Notes: generated by a model not told the origin, from the sequence alone. Counted from the first letter of the stretch, positions 26,256 through 35,254 are shown. The stretch is 64,000 bases of DNA from Stutzerimonas stutzeri (GCF_024448955.1 NZ_JAMOIH010000015.1:62001-126000), one strand, 5' to 3'. A program made the numbers and translations.

Positions 26256-27116
26256 ATGGCTCTGTCCATTCACACTAACTATTCCGCTCTGACCACCAAT
26301 ACCGCGCTGAACAAGTCCAACAACGCCCTGGCCACCAACCAGCAGCGTCTGGGTACCGGTCTGCGCATCAACAGCGCCGCCGACGACGCAGCCGGTTTGC
26401 AGATCGCCACTCGCTTGAACGCTCAGAGCCGCGGTATGGGCGTTGCGATGCGTAATACTGGCGACGCCACTTCCATGCTGCAGACCGCCGAAGGCGCGTT
26501 CAGCGAAATGACGGATATCGTTCAACGCATGAAGGATCTGGCGACCCAAGCAGCTAACGGTACGAACAGCGGTGATGATCTCGCTGCTTTGCACGCAGAA
26601 TACGATGCGCTTGGCGAAGAAATCGGCAACATAATGGACAACACCAAATACGCAGGCGAGACACTGTTTACCGGCGGCAAATTCGCCGCAGCGGTGAACT
26701 TCCAGATTGGCGCAAGCAGTGCAGAAGTCATGACTGTGAATGTCGCAGACAAACTGACCACGCTGACCACTAACCTTGGTACCGCCAAAACCGTAGATCT
26801 AGAAGCGGCGTCTGACAATACCGCTGCCGCCGAAACAGGCGCGGCGCTGGCGATAGTGGAGCTGGACACTGTCCTGAATGACCTTGGCTCATTGCGCGCG
26901 GATTTCGGCGCCAACATCAACCGCCTGAACCACACCAGTAACAACTTGGCGAACATGAAGGACAACACCGAGATGGCCAAAGGCCGGATCATGGATGCTG
27001 ACTTCGCCATGGAAAGCGCCAACATGAGCAAGAACTCCATGCTCATGCAGTCCGGTATTTCCATGCTCAAGCAAGCCGGTCAAATGCCAGGCATGGTCAT
27101 GGGCCTGCTGGGCTAA
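26256..27116 (+). CDS. lafA: Lateral-type flagellin, copy 1
   Basis: 286 residues from the ATG at 26256, with AAGGA eight bases upstream; an in-frame ATG at 26247 overlaps the ribosome site. The N-terminus MALSIHTNYSALTTNTALNK and ITRLNAQ-type D0/D1 helices, and the C-terminus ending QMPGMVMGLLG, resemble LafA of Vibrio and Aeromonas lateral flagella. The variable middle is very short, so the filament subunit is only about 29 kDa. The first 67 and last 66 residues equal those of copy 2. Confidence 0.93.
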   Translation: MALSIHTNYSALTTNTALNKSNNALATNQQRLGTGLRINSAADDAAGLQIATRLNAQSRGMGVAMRNTGDATSMLQTAEGAFSEMTDIVQRMKDLATQAANGTNSGDDLAALHAEYDALGEEIGNIMDNTKYAGETLFTGGKFAAAVNFQIGASSAEVMTVNVADKLTTLTTNLGTAKTVDLEAASDNTAAAETGAALAIVELDTVLNDLGSLRADFGANINRLNHTSNNLANMKDNTEMAKGRIMDADFAMESANMSKNSMLMQSGISMLKQAGQMPGMVMGLLG

Positions 27117-27131
27117 GCCATCGCCCGGGCC

Positions 27132-27163
27132 GCGGCGAGACGTCCACGACCGGACCTCGCCGC
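27132..27163 (+). terminator. Hairpin between the two flagellin genes
   Basis: GCGGCGAG (27132-27139) pairs with CTCGCCGC (27156-27163), with GTCC/GGAC extending the stem inside. There is no T tract, so it may stabilise the first flagellin transcript or attenuate read-through into copy 2. Confidence 0.5.
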
Positions 27164-27211
27164 AGCCGTGCTTTCTCATGGGCTCAACGCTCCAAATAAA
27201 GGATTCCGATC

Positions 27212-28201
27212 ATGGCCTTGTCCATACACACCAACTATTCCGCGCTGACCACCAACACCGCGCTGAACAAATCCAACAATGCCCTGGCGACCAACCAGCA
27301 GCGTCTGGGTACCGGTCTGCGCATCAACTCGGCTGCCGACGACGCCGCAGGCTTGCAGATCGCTACTCGCCTGAACGCACAATCGCGCGGCATGGGCGTG
27401 GCGATGCGCAACGTGGGCGACGCTACGTCCATGCTGCAGACGGCTGAAGGTGCTTTCAGCGAGATGACCGACATCATGCAACGCATGAAGGATCTCGCGA
27501 CCCAAGGCGCAAACGGCACTAATAGCACCGACGACTTGAAGGCCCTGCAAGCGGAATACAGTGAGCTAGGCAAAGAGCTGGGCAATATCATCAAGAATAC
27601 AAAGTACGCTGGAGAGCGCTTGTTCAGCGACGGTGCGAATGTTGATGGCCAATCAGGAAAGTTTGGTAAAGCCGAGGCAGTTGACGCAGCGGACTACAAA
27701 GGTGTCGTCTTTCAAATCGGTGCGAGCTCCGAAGAAGCGCTGAAGCTCGATGTAAGCGCTCGCCTGAAGACCGTAGCCGACGCGCTTACCGCAGCCTCCG
27801 ATGCTTATGCTGGTGTAACGCATGATCCTACCGAGACCGATGCGGACGCGATCACCACTGGCTTCCTTGTTCATACCCATGACCATGACACAGATGCTGC
27901 TACCCCCGACGCAGTCATCAACAATGCAAGCAATGCGATTGGCCTATTGGAAACAGCCCTGAACGAGGTCGGTTCCCTGCGCTCTGAGTTTGGCGCAACC
28001 ATCAACCGCCTGAACCATACCAGCAACAACCTGGCGAACATGAAGGACAACACCGAGATGGCCAAGGGTCGGATCATGGATGCCGACTTCGCCATGGAAA
28101 GCGCCAATATGAGCAAGAACTCCATGCTCATGCAGTCGGGCATCTCCATGCTCAAGCAAGCCGGCCAGATGCCAGGCATGGTCATGGGCCTGCTGGGCTA
28201 A
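27212..28201 (+). CDS. lafA: Lateral-type flagellin, copy 2
   Basis: 329 residues; ATG at 27212 with AAAGGA upstream. The conserved ends are identical in protein to copy 1, but the central region is about 40 residues longer. It carries an acidic segment (DVDGQSGKFGKAE) and a short histidine/aspartate run HTHDHDTD near residue 225. The DNA of the identical parts differs at many third codon positions, so the pair is not a recent duplication. Only 95 bases separate it from copy 1, without an obvious promoter, so partial co-transcription is likely. Confidence 0.93.
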   Translation: MALSIHTNYSALTTNTALNKSNNALATNQQRLGTGLRINSAADDAAGLQIATRLNAQSRGMGVAMRNVGDATSMLQTAEGAFSEMTDIMQRMKDLATQGANGTNSTDDLKALQAEYSELGKELGNIIKNTKYAGERLFSDGANVDGQSGKFGKAEAVDAADYKGVVFQIGASSEEALKLDVSARLKTVADALTAASDAYAGVTHDPTETDADAITTGFLVHTHDHDTDAATPDAVINNASNAIGLLETALNEVGSLRSEFGATINRLNHTSNNLANMKDNTEMAKGRIMDADFAMESANMSKNSMLMQSGISMLKQAGQMPGMVMGLLG

Positions 28202-28239
28202 GCCGCACGCTGTATCGCCGGTCGCAACGACCGGCCTCG

Positions 28240-28267
28240 AAAAGCCCCGACTGGTTCGGGGCTTTTT
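28240..28267 (+). terminator. Intrinsic terminator after flagellin copy 2
   Basis: AAAAGCCCCGA, a short loop, then TCGGGGCTTTTT: a GC-rich stem flanked by A and T runs, 39 bases after the stop codon. This is a textbook rho-independent terminator and separates the flagellins from the lafZ-like gene. Confidence 0.85.
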
Positions 28268-28542
28268 GCTTTCCCGAACGCAAGAATCGTTGTCACCCGA
28301 CCAGCGGCAGTTTTTTCTAGCATGACGCCTCACACACTAGATATGCCTTGTTATGCGGCGAACTTGCCGCTTCGCACGGCACATCTGCCCTCGCTAAAGA
28401 TTTCGTTTCTTTCTCGCTCCAATGCCCGTTCGGCATTTCGTGTAACAACTGGCTTGTAGTATCAAAAAAACGGCGCCAATATGCCGCCGCCCGGTTTGCC
28501 AACCCTGTCACACCGAAAACTTTCCCTTCGTATCAGGCGCTC

Positions 28543-29424
28543 ATGACTTCATCTCTGTCCCTTACGGCCACCGATGCCATCATCTGCCCGCTGCTGAAAA
28601 CCGGTCGAGACGGTTGTTCGGCTCGTTTCGATCGTGCGCTTTACCAGCTAGTGCTGAACCATGACGAACACGAGGAAACACTAGACCTCGGCTTCTCTGG
28701 TAGCCGCGTGCTGGAGCGTTTGCTGCAGTCGCCCGGCGAGGTCGTCTCTCGCGAGGAGCTGTTGAATTACGCCTGGGAGGGGCGGGTCGTCAGTCAGGGC
28801 AGTCTGAATCAGCAGATTTACACCCTGCGCCAAGCATTGTTCGACGGCCGTAACCAGGTCATCCAGACGTTGCCGCGGCGAGGCTACCTGTTCAACCCGC
28901 AGCATCTGATTATCGAACAACCGGCTACGCCAGTTGATGCTGCCACTACGGCTGCTTCTACGGTTCCCGAAGAGCCAGCTGCAGTGCTGACAGAGCTGCT
29001 CGTGGCACCCCGTGAGGCGGTAATGCCAGGCTCGGCCAGACCATTTCGGCGCTACCGCTCGTGGCAGACCGCCGTGCTCGCCGGCACGGGAATGATGGTC
29101 TTGCTGGGGCTGGCAACCCTTGGCTTTCGTCTGGCCAGCACATCGACGCCCTCCCTCACACAGACATTGGCTGTCGAGGATCTGGAGGTACTTTACGTGG
29201 AAAAGAACCAGCGCCTGCTCGATTCGCTGATTAAGGAAACACGCATGCTGGTCGATACCATGAGCGACATGAGTGCCGAGCCGGCTCGGCTGATCGTCAA
29301 TATGTCCCCGGGGTTCTATGAGATCCGTTGCCTTCAAGACGACGGTCGGGTCAATTGGCTGAAGGTTCACAAAAGCCGGATCCAGACGATTCCCAGTGAC
29401 CATCTACGAGAGTGCCTGCAATGA
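28543..29424 (+). CDS. lafZ: ToxR-like transmembrane transcription regulator (LafZ-like)
   Basis: 293 residues from the ATG at 28543; the frame is open upstream, but residues before it look non-coding. Residues about 20-125 are an OmpR/PhoB-type winged helix: GFSGSRVLERLLQSPGEVVSREELLNYAW, GSLNQQIYTLRQAL and TLPRRGYLF. A proline/alanine linker leads to one membrane helix at about 175-198, followed by a periplasmic tail of about 95 residues with two cysteines, C263 and C291. This is the layout of ToxR. Enteric Flag-2 loci have a membrane regulator, lafZ, between lafW and lafA, so the name is by position. It should control lateral genes from the membrane; the signal is unknown. Confidence 0.78.
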   Translation: MTSSLSLTATDAIICPLLKTGRDGCSARFDRALYQLVLNHDEHEETLDLGFSGSRVLERLLQSPGEVVSREELLNYAWEGRVVSQGSLNQQIYTLRQALFDGRNQVIQTLPRRGYLFNPQHLIIEQPATPVDAATTAASTVPEEPAAVLTELLVAPREAVMPGSARPFRRYRSWQTAVLAGTGMMVLLGLATLGFRLASTSTPSLTQTLAVEDLEVLYVEKNQRLLDSLIKETRMLVDTMSDMSAEPARLIVNMSPGFYEIRCLQDDGRVNWLKVHKSRIQTIPSDHLRECLQ

Positions 29425-29903
29425 ACAGCCAGAACGAAACCGGTGCAGTCGGCAAGCGCATGCTCCAGGTAATGGTGCCATCGGCATTGTTGCTCTGGGC
29501 TTTTGTGGCAATGGGCACCACAGGAAACATGTCCTCGAAACTCGATGGCCAGTACAGCTCCAGCGGTCAGGTATTGCTGAGCGATGGCACAAGCGTGAAG
29601 GTTAGTCAGAGCCTGGTCTTCAACAAGGGCCGCTTTTACTCAATGACCCGCAACGCACCGGCCATCGTCGAGTCTTCGGGCCGGCTGGAGACGGACCTGC
29701 TCGGGCGTGCATCGCTGGTGGTGGAAGAGGGCCAGGTTCATGGGCTCCGGCCCCAGAACGAGATGGACGACGAACTGCTGTTCAATCTCTTCTACGGCTC
29801 GCACAGGGGCGCACGGATTACTCTCGAGCAGGTCGGTGCCTGCCTGTACGGCGTCGAGACCCAGCAGGTCTATTGCGCCGATGATCACCCGCATCGCGGT
29901 TGA
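29421..29903 (+). CDS. Small membrane-anchored periplasmic protein, ToxS-like partner of the regulator
   Basis: 160 residues from the ATG at 29421, which overlaps the stop of the lafZ-like gene by four bases (ATGA), so translation is coupled. One membrane helix (about residues 17-37, MVPSALLLWAFVAMGTT) is followed by a periplasmic domain of about 120 residues, probably beta-rich, with two cysteines, C141 and C152. I do not recognise a named family. Gene order, coupling and topology parallel toxR-toxS, where ToxS stabilises the periplasmic part of ToxR; that role here is inference. Confidence 0.7.
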   Translation: MNSQNETGAVGKRMLQVMVPSALLLWAFVAMGTTGNMSSKLDGQYSSSGQVLLSDGTSVKVSQSLVFNKGRFYSMTRNAPAIVESSGRLETDLLGRASLVVEEGQVHGLRPQNEMDDELLFNLFYGSHRGARITLEQVGACLYGVETQQVYCADDHPHRG

Positions 29904-30352
29904 AAGCAGTTCCGCGCTCGGCGCGTGACTCCATTGCGAAACCCTCGCTTGGAGCACTGCGCTAAACAATTGACCACACGCTATCAGGTCGGCTGACAAC
30001 TCATCGGCGGTCCTTTGCACCCTAATCTCGCGTCCTAGCCCGCCACCCCTCGCCCCGACCCTCTCCCTGCAGGGAAGGGGCTGCCTGGAGAGTAGCTCCA
30101 CGTCGCTGTTCGCTGGCAGGCGCTGGGGATGCTGCAGTCTTTTTTCAGGAGGCGCCGGGTTTGGTCGGCGGCGGTCAGCGTGCTCCCGCGCCGCCTGGCC
30201 TCCTTGCTGCCAACGCCCGGGGAGGCAAAAGGCAGCTGTTCGGCGGGCTGACTCGACGCTGGTGATCGCCCTCGCAGGCGCCAGGAGGGTGTCGCGGTGT
30301 TTTCATGATGGTGCAGCTTTACCCGCCCGCCAGGTCGGTGTGCACGTCGGCG
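29904..30352. other. Gene-free gap between convergent blocks, with a repeat-like stretch
   Basis: About 450 bases between the ToxS-like gene and motB. No open frame is convincing. At 30046-30087 the sequence CCCCTCGCCCCGACCCTCTC followed by CCTGCAGGGAAGGGG resembles the head of the repeat unit at 37727-37954 (CCCCTCACCCCAACCCTCTTCC), so it is probably another, shorter copy. Confidence 0.5.
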
Positions 30353-31264
30353 TCAGGAACCCTCGCCGCTATAGCTCGCGCCGCTCTCTGAGAACCGCAC
30401 CCGCCCGTAACTGTCGCCGAACAGCTCTTTGTACAGCGCTTCGGCCGAGGCGGTTAGCAGCAGGATTTCGACCCGACGGTTGGCACCATTCTGCGGATCT
30501 TCAGGGCGCAACGGCATGATGTCGGCCTGTGCGGTCACTTGTAACACCGAGCGCTCGGCCAGGCCGGCATCGACCAGCGCATGGCGAGCACGCAGGGCGC
30601 GGTCGCCGGAAAGGTTCCAGTTGTTGTAGCCGTTCTTCAGCCGATACGGCGTGGCATCGGTATGGCCGCTGATAATCAGCTTGTTGTCGACCTTGGCCAG
30701 CACACCGGCGAGCACGCCCAGCAGCTTCTGAAAATGAGGATTCAGCGTGGCACTGCCGCGCTGGAACATGAAGCGCTGCTGGTCGTCCTTGATCAAAATG
30801 CGCAGCCCCTGCGGGACTACATCCACTTCGAGATTGGCCAGGGCATCGACTTCGCTGGCGACTTCACGCATCAGTTCGGCGAGCTTTTTCAGTTCTTCGG
30901 TCGAGCCGTAATTGTGGCTGCCGTCCTGTTCGCTTTTCGACGCGCGATTGTCCGCTTCTTCAGCCTGCGGCGGACGCACCGGCACGCCATCGAGCTCCAG
31001 CGGCGAGGTACTGGTGCCATCGAAAATCCCGGCGCCGCCATCGACCAGCGGGTTACTTTCCATCTCCCCATATGACGGGTTGGTTTTTTCCATTTGCGGC
31101 TGGATGATCCAGAGCACCATGAACAGCGCCATCATCGCCAGGGTGAAGTCGGCAAAGGCGACTTTCCAGGCACCGCCGTGTTCGTCGCCGTGGCCCTTCT
31201 TGCTGCGGCGCTTGATGATGATCTCGTGCTCGCCGCCGCCCTTGTTCTTGTCCCGGCTCCTCAT
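30353..31264 (-). CDS. lafU: Lateral stator protein MotB/LafU
   Basis: 303 residues. One membrane helix (about residues 36-56) holds the ion-binding aspartate D39 in AFADFTLAMMALF. The C-terminal OmpA-like peptidoglycan-binding domain has LIISGHTDATPY, NLSGDRALRARHALV and PEDPQNGANRRVEILLL. It pairs with MotA/LafT as the torque-generating stator. Its start overlaps the motA stop by four bases. It is the last gene of the fliD-motB block. Confidence 0.94.
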   Translation of the reverse strand: MRSRDKNKGGGEHEIIIKRRSKKGHGDEHGGAWKVAFADFTLAMMALFMVLWIIQPQMEKTNPSYGEMESNPLVDGGAGIFDGTSTSPLELDGVPVRPPQAEEADNRASKSEQDGSHNYGSTEELKKLAELMREVASEVDALANLEVDVVPQGLRILIKDDQQRFMFQRGSATLNPHFQKLLGVLAGVLAKVDNKLIISGHTDATPYRLKNGYNNWNLSGDRALRARHALVDAGLAERSVLQVTAQADIMPLRPEDPQNGANRRVEILLLTASAEALYKELFGDSYGRVRFSESGASYSGEGS

Positions 31265-32133
31265 GCGGCGTCCCTTTGCTCCTCGTACTGGTTGACCCAG
31301 TTCTCGAGCTGCTTGAAGGCGGGTTTGACGTCCTGCTCGATCAGCTTGCGTCCGGCGTCCACCGCTAGCAGCGTGGGCTTACCGGCAACGTGGGCAACCA
31401 GCGTGGTGCGTACGCATTCAAGCGCAGAGAGCTCAGTCTTGATGCGTTGGCTCATAGCATTGGACAGCGGATCCATCAGGCAATAGCAGAAGAAGATGCC
31501 GAGGAAGGTACCCACCAGTGCCGCCGCCACGTGCGCGCCGATTTCCGCCACGCTGCCGCCAATGCTGCCCATGGTGATAATGATGCCCATGATCGCCGCG
31601 AGGATGCCGAAGCCAGGCATTGCTTCCCCGATTTTGTGCAGCGAACGCGCCGGCTGCAGCAGCGCGTGCTCCATGGCTTCGAGTTCCTGCTCAAGGAAGC
31701 CTTCAAGTTCATGAGCGCTGATCTTGCCCATTGCCATCAGGCGGAAGTTGTCCGCGATGAACGCCATCAGATTCTTTTCCGCAAGAATCAGCGGATAACG
31801 AACGAACAGGTCACTCTGCTCCGGTTCCTCGATATGCGAATCGAGCACCTTGAGGCCGCCGACATCGACCATTTCCAACAGCTCATAGAGCAGCATCAGC
31901 AATTGGCGCTGAAACTCCTCGCCACGACGCTTGTAGGCAAAGACGTCCTTGATCTGGTGCAGCATCTCGATCAGCACTTCCTTCGGATTGCCCACCACCA
32001 GACTGCCCAGCGCGGCGCCGAGGATGATGACCACTTCTGCTGGCTGCCAGAGCACGCGCATATCTCCGTTGGCCATGGCATAACCACCCAGCACGCAACC
32101 GATGATGATCAAGGCACCTAATACTTTCTGCAT
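31261..32133 (-). CDS. lafT: Lateral stator protein MotA/LafT
   Basis: 290 residues from the ATG at 32133 (MQKVLGALIIIGCVLGGYAM), two bases after the lafS stop; an upstream open frame to 32199 lies inside lafS. Four membrane helices and a cytoplasmic loop with the charged EHALLQPARSLHKIGEAMPGFGI region are seen. The motif GSVAEIGAHVAAALVGTFLGIFF is the conserved MotA channel segment. Lateral stators in other bacteria use protons; the ion cannot be fixed from sequence by eye. Confidence 0.94.
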   Translation of the reverse strand: MQKVLGALIIIGCVLGGYAMANGDMRVLWQPAEVVIILGAALGSLVVGNPKEVLIEMLHQIKDVFAYKRRGEEFQRQLLMLLYELLEMVDVGGLKVLDSHIEEPEQSDLFVRYPLILAEKNLMAFIADNFRLMAMGKISAHELEGFLEQELEAMEHALLQPARSLHKIGEAMPGFGILAAIMGIIITMGSIGGSVAEIGAHVAAALVGTFLGIFFCYCLMDPLSNAMSQRIKTELSALECVRTTLVAHVAGKPTLLAVDAGRKLIEQDVKPAFKQLENWVNQYEEQRDAA

Positions 32134-32135
32134 GA

Positions 32136-32870
32136 CTACTGACTTCTCTCGGTTAGGAAGCGACAGGCCTTGCCGATCGCCTGTTTGCTCAGCTGACAAA
32201 CCCGGGCATCGCTGACTTCCAGCACCAGGGCAATTTCCTTCAGGCTCAACTCATGCTGGTAGTACAGCGTCAGCACCAGCCGCTCACGCTCGTCCAGCCG
32301 AGCCAGCGCCTGCTCTAGAACACGCTCCTTGATCAGGCGCTCCTCGAACAGCTCAGTGGCGTCGGGAAAATGCTCGTGACCGCTCTGCAGCAGTTCATCA
32401 AGGCTCTCGATGGCCTCCGAAGAATCGGCCCAGAGGAAGTCCTGGTATTCCTTGTCGGCCAGGCCGGTATACGCCTTGATTTCCTCGTCGCTGGGCTCGT
32501 GGCCCAGCTGGCGCGACAGGTCGCGAATTGCGTCACGCATCTTGTGCGCCTGCTGACGGACCTGACGCGGGCGCCAATCCTGACGGCGCAGTTCATCGAG
32601 AATCGCGCCACGGACGCGCAACGCGGCGAACTTGCCGAACTGCTCGTCCGGCTCACCGTAGCGGCGCAGCCCTTCGAGCAGGCCCATCATGCCGATCTGC
32701 TCCATGTCTTCGCGGTCGAGCACCTGGTTGGCCTGCAGCGATAGCTGCCGGACGATGCGCTTGACCAGCGGCAGATACTGCATCAGCCAGCGCTGCTCGA
32801 CCGCCGGTGCGAACACCGATGGGCTGGCCGGCGTGGCGCCGTAATAGTCGATGGGGCAAGTGGCGCTCAT
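32136..32870 (-). CDS. lafS: Lateral flagellar sigma-28 factor LafS
   Basis: 244 residues, a FliA homologue. Region 2 is seen in QRWLMQYLPLVKRIVRQLS, then MEQIGMMGLLEGLRRY, FGKFAALRVRGAILDELRRQDW; region 3 in LSRQLGHEPSDEEI; region 4 in ALARLDERERLVLTLYYQHELSLKEIALVLEVSDARVCQL. It should transcribe late genes (flagellins, stator, caps). It lies between fliL and motA, the lafF-S-T order of Vibrio lateral loci, and FlgM of the same locus is its expected inhibitor. Confidence 0.94.
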   Translation of the reverse strand: MSATCPIDYYGATPASPSVFAPAVEQRWLMQYLPLVKRIVRQLSLQANQVLDREDMEQIGMMGLLEGLRRYGEPDEQFGKFAALRVRGAILDELRRQDWRPRQVRQQAHKMRDAIRDLSRQLGHEPSDEEIKAYTGLADKEYQDFLWADSSEAIESLDELLQSGHEHFPDATELFEERLIKERVLEQALARLDERERLVLTLYYQHELSLKEIALVLEVSDARVCQLSKQAIGKACRFLTERSQ

Positions 32871-32880
32871 GGCGTGGCCT

Positions 32881-33342
32881 TTACTGCACGATCAACTTGT
32901 TGACCAGCACGTGCTTGAACGGCACGGCTGCGTTCTTGGAGGCAAAATCGGCGAACAGAACAGTTTCAAGACGATCCTGCAGATCACTGATCTTCAGGCC
33001 TCGCAGTTCTTCGAACGGCAGCGACGATAGGTAACCCACCACAGAATTACGCACCAGAGGTTCGGCCTGCTCGAACTTTGGTGGCTCATCGGAGGCATCC
33101 GCCTGCAACGCGAGATCCAGCACGAAGTAATGCTCTCGTCCGTCACCACGCACGCTGACGATGACTTTCTCCACCGGGAAGAATGCGTACTCCGAGGGCT
33201 CAGCCGGCTCGTCTGCTACGACCTCCTCGGAAACGGCACCTTCCATGCCGGGCTTGAGCAGCCAGTAACTGATACCGACGCCACCGGCAACGGTCAGCAC
33301 GTTGATCAGCAGCATCAGAAGGACGAGACGGGGCGTCGACAT
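32881..33342 (-). CDS. fliL: FliL/LafF basal-body associated protein
   Basis: 153 residues. One N-terminal membrane helix (about 6-28) precedes a periplasmic domain that ends with the FliL pattern VRNSVVGYLSSLPFEELRGLKISDLQDRLETVLF and VPFKHVLVNKLIVQ. FliL surrounds and stabilises stators. It lies 10 bases ahead of lafS. Confidence 0.88.
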   Translation of the reverse strand: MSTPRLVLLMLLINVLTVAGGVGISYWLLKPGMEGAVSEEVVADEPAEPSEYAFFPVEKVIVSVRGDGREHYFVLDLALQADASDEPPKFEQAEPLVRNSVVGYLSSLPFEELRGLKISDLQDRLETVLFADFASKNAAVPFKHVLVNKLIVQ

Positions 33343-33379
33343 AACACACTCACAAATTGGCTAATTAGGTTGAATCGGG

Positions 33380-34552
33380 TCAAACCGTGATCAATACATC
33401 TCGGGGCCGGCCGCTCTCCCGGCTCTGCTCCTGCTCATGCGGTCGGGCCGCTTGCGGAAGCTCCTCACCGGTCAGTGCCGTACGCTGGCGCTGTTGGCCC
33501 TGCTGGCCACCACTGTCGGCTCCCACCTGCACATTGACCTGAACGAAGTGCTGGCCAACCAGCTCCTGGCGCAAGCGATCGCTAGTCTGTTGCAGCAGAC
33601 GAGCCACATCGGCATTCACGGCAGACAGCTGAACGTTCAAACGTCCCGATTCATGGCTGAGCAGGATTTCCATGCTGCCAAGCTCCGGCGGATCGAGGCG
33701 GATGGTTGCACTCTGAATCTTCTGTTGGATCTGCAGATCGACGTTCTCGCGCAAGGCGTGCAGCATCTGCTCGCCCCACTTGGTTTCCGGCGCTTGAAGC
33801 TTCAGGGCGCGATCGGCCGCCTGCAGCGGAGCAATCTGTCCACGCTCGAGGGTGCTCGGCAGCGGCTCACCGCCATCCAGCGGCTCGGCCACGCTCAGCG
33901 GCTCCAGCGCAGTCGCAGACAAGGATTCGGCCAGCGCTGACGCGGCCCCCGGCTGGCCCAGGCTCATCTCAGGGGCCTGTCTGGATATCACTGGCGCCAA
34001 CAGATTCGTGTCACCGACTCTGTCCTGAAGACTGCGGCCCATCTGCATCTGCCGTAGGTCCGCCTGAGCGTTATCGAATGACTGACCTGCAAGCGGACGT
34101 TGATCGGGTGTCCATGCAAGCGATGCGTCAGCCACCGGTTCGGCAGTTTCCGATAAAGCCTGGTCGACCAGTCCCGGTGCGGCCGCCGGCGACCCGGCGT
34201 CGCGGGCCTGAATCGTAGCCAGTTGCTGATCGATCATGCTCAGCAGCCATTGTTCGGGAGTCAGTTCCTGTGGCGCTTCGGCACCTCGTGCGGCGTCGCC
34301 TCCCGCCTGCATCACCTGTCCTTGTTCGGGTGTCAGGGCCGCTGGCGTGCCTTGCAACAAAACCACGGAAAGCTCGAGCGGCCGCGGCTCGGACTCACCG
34401 GTTGCAAGCTTCATCCGCTCATCGAACGCGAGGATGGCGTCGTCGGCCGGCTGTCGTCCATCGGCCAACCGGCCGCCGTGGGCCGCGCTTGGCGTCGGCA
34501 GCGAGGGATCGGCGCTTCCGGCCGGACGCGTGGCTGAGATCGACTGGATCAT
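33380..34552 (-). CDS. fliK: Hook-length control protein FliK/LafE
   Basis: 390 residues from the ATG at 34552, which shares a base with the fliT stop. The N-terminal two thirds are Pro/Ala/Gln-rich and poorly ordered, the ruler part. The C-terminal domain has QIQQKIQSATIRLDPPELGSMEILLS and HESGRLNVQLSAVNADVARLLQQT, the FliK switch domain. The protein ends in a Gln/Arg/Glu-rich tail. It sets hook length and switches FlhB specificity. Confidence 0.88.
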   Translation of the reverse strand: MIQSISATRPAGSADPSLPTPSAAHGGRLADGRQPADDAILAFDERMKLATGESEPRPLELSVVLLQGTPAALTPEQGQVMQAGGDAARGAEAPQELTPEQWLLSMIDQQLATIQARDAGSPAAAPGLVDQALSETAEPVADASLAWTPDQRPLAGQSFDNAQADLRQMQMGRSLQDRVGDTNLLAPVISRQAPEMSLGQPGAASALAESLSATALEPLSVAEPLDGGEPLPSTLERGQIAPLQAADRALKLQAPETKWGEQMLHALRENVDLQIQQKIQSATIRLDPPELGSMEILLSHESGRLNVQLSAVNADVARLLQQTSDRLRQELVGQHFVQVNVQVGADSGGQQGQQRQRTALTGEELPQAARPHEQEQSRESGRPRDVLITV

Positions 34553-34872
34553 CACCGGTCTCCGACTTGGAACATGTCTATTCGCTGATAGGCTGCACGC
34601 CCTTCGGCGTACTCAAGATGATTCAACAGCAACAGGCGCAGGCGTTCGCATTCATCGGCGCAGGCTTTCAGGCCTTCACCGTGAAGGTGTTTGAGCTGCT
34701 GCTTGGCGGCGATGGTTGGCGGATCGAGCTCAGCCCGATCCGCCAGGGCTTCCAGGCATTGCCGCAGCGACGCATCGACCACTGCGACGGCATTCCAGTC
34801 ACTGGCCTGCAACGCCTGCTGCAGCTGATCGTGCAGCTCCATCAGGCGCGCGCTATCACTTACGTGCGGCAC
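34552..34872 (-). CDS. fliT: FliT/LafD-like export chaperone
   Basis: 106 residues from the GTG at 34872, which has GGAGG six bases upstream and overlaps the fliS end; an ATG at 34842 would give 96 residues. It is a small, all-helical, Leu/Gln-rich protein (LMELHDQLQQALQASDWNAV). Motifs are few, so identity rests on size, helical pattern and its place between fliS and fliK. FliT proteins chaperone FliD. Confidence 0.68.
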   Translation of the reverse strand: MPHVSDSARLMELHDQLQQALQASDWNAVAVVDASLRQCLEALADRAELDPPTIAAKQQLKHLHGEGLKACADECERLRLLLLNHLEYAEGRAAYQRIDMFQVGDR

Positions 34873-35254
34873 TGACGCCCTCCCAACCTTCGCGAAGAAT
34901 GCCAAGCAGGTTGATGACTTCATCCAGACCTTCGAGCGACAGCGACACGCTGACATCGGAGAGGCGGTAGATACAGTATTCGTAGAGGCGCGCCAGGCCC
35001 TGAACCACCTCGCCGCCGCCCTCTTCGTCGAGCGCGCCGTTGAGGCCGTTGAGGATGTTCATGCACTTCTCCAGAGAAATGCCCTTCTGCTGATAACGCT
35101 TGTGCTCGATATGTCCGCGAGCGCGGGCCAACTCATCGAGTAGGCCATCCATCAGCACCAGCACCAGCTCATAAGGCGAAGCGGAGGCCGCACGGGCTTC
35201 GAGATCTACCGAGCGGTAGCTTTCATAACTGTCGTTTGGGAGGTAGGTGCTCAT
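34856..35254 (-). CDS. fliS: Flagellin export chaperone FliS/LafC
   Basis: 132 residues. It has the FliS pattern: SYRSVDLEARAASASPYELVLVLMDGLLDELARAR, the KGISLEKCMNILNGLNGAL helix and LARLYEYCIYRLSDVSV. It keeps flagellin unpolymerised in the cytoplasm until export. It overlaps fliD at its start by four bases. Confidence 0.92.
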   Translation of the reverse strand: MSTYLPNDSYESYRSVDLEARAASASPYELVLVLMDGLLDELARARGHIEHKRYQQKGISLEKCMNILNGLNGALDEEGGGEVVQGLARLYEYCIYRLSDVSVSLSLEGLDEVINLLGILREGWEGVSAARK

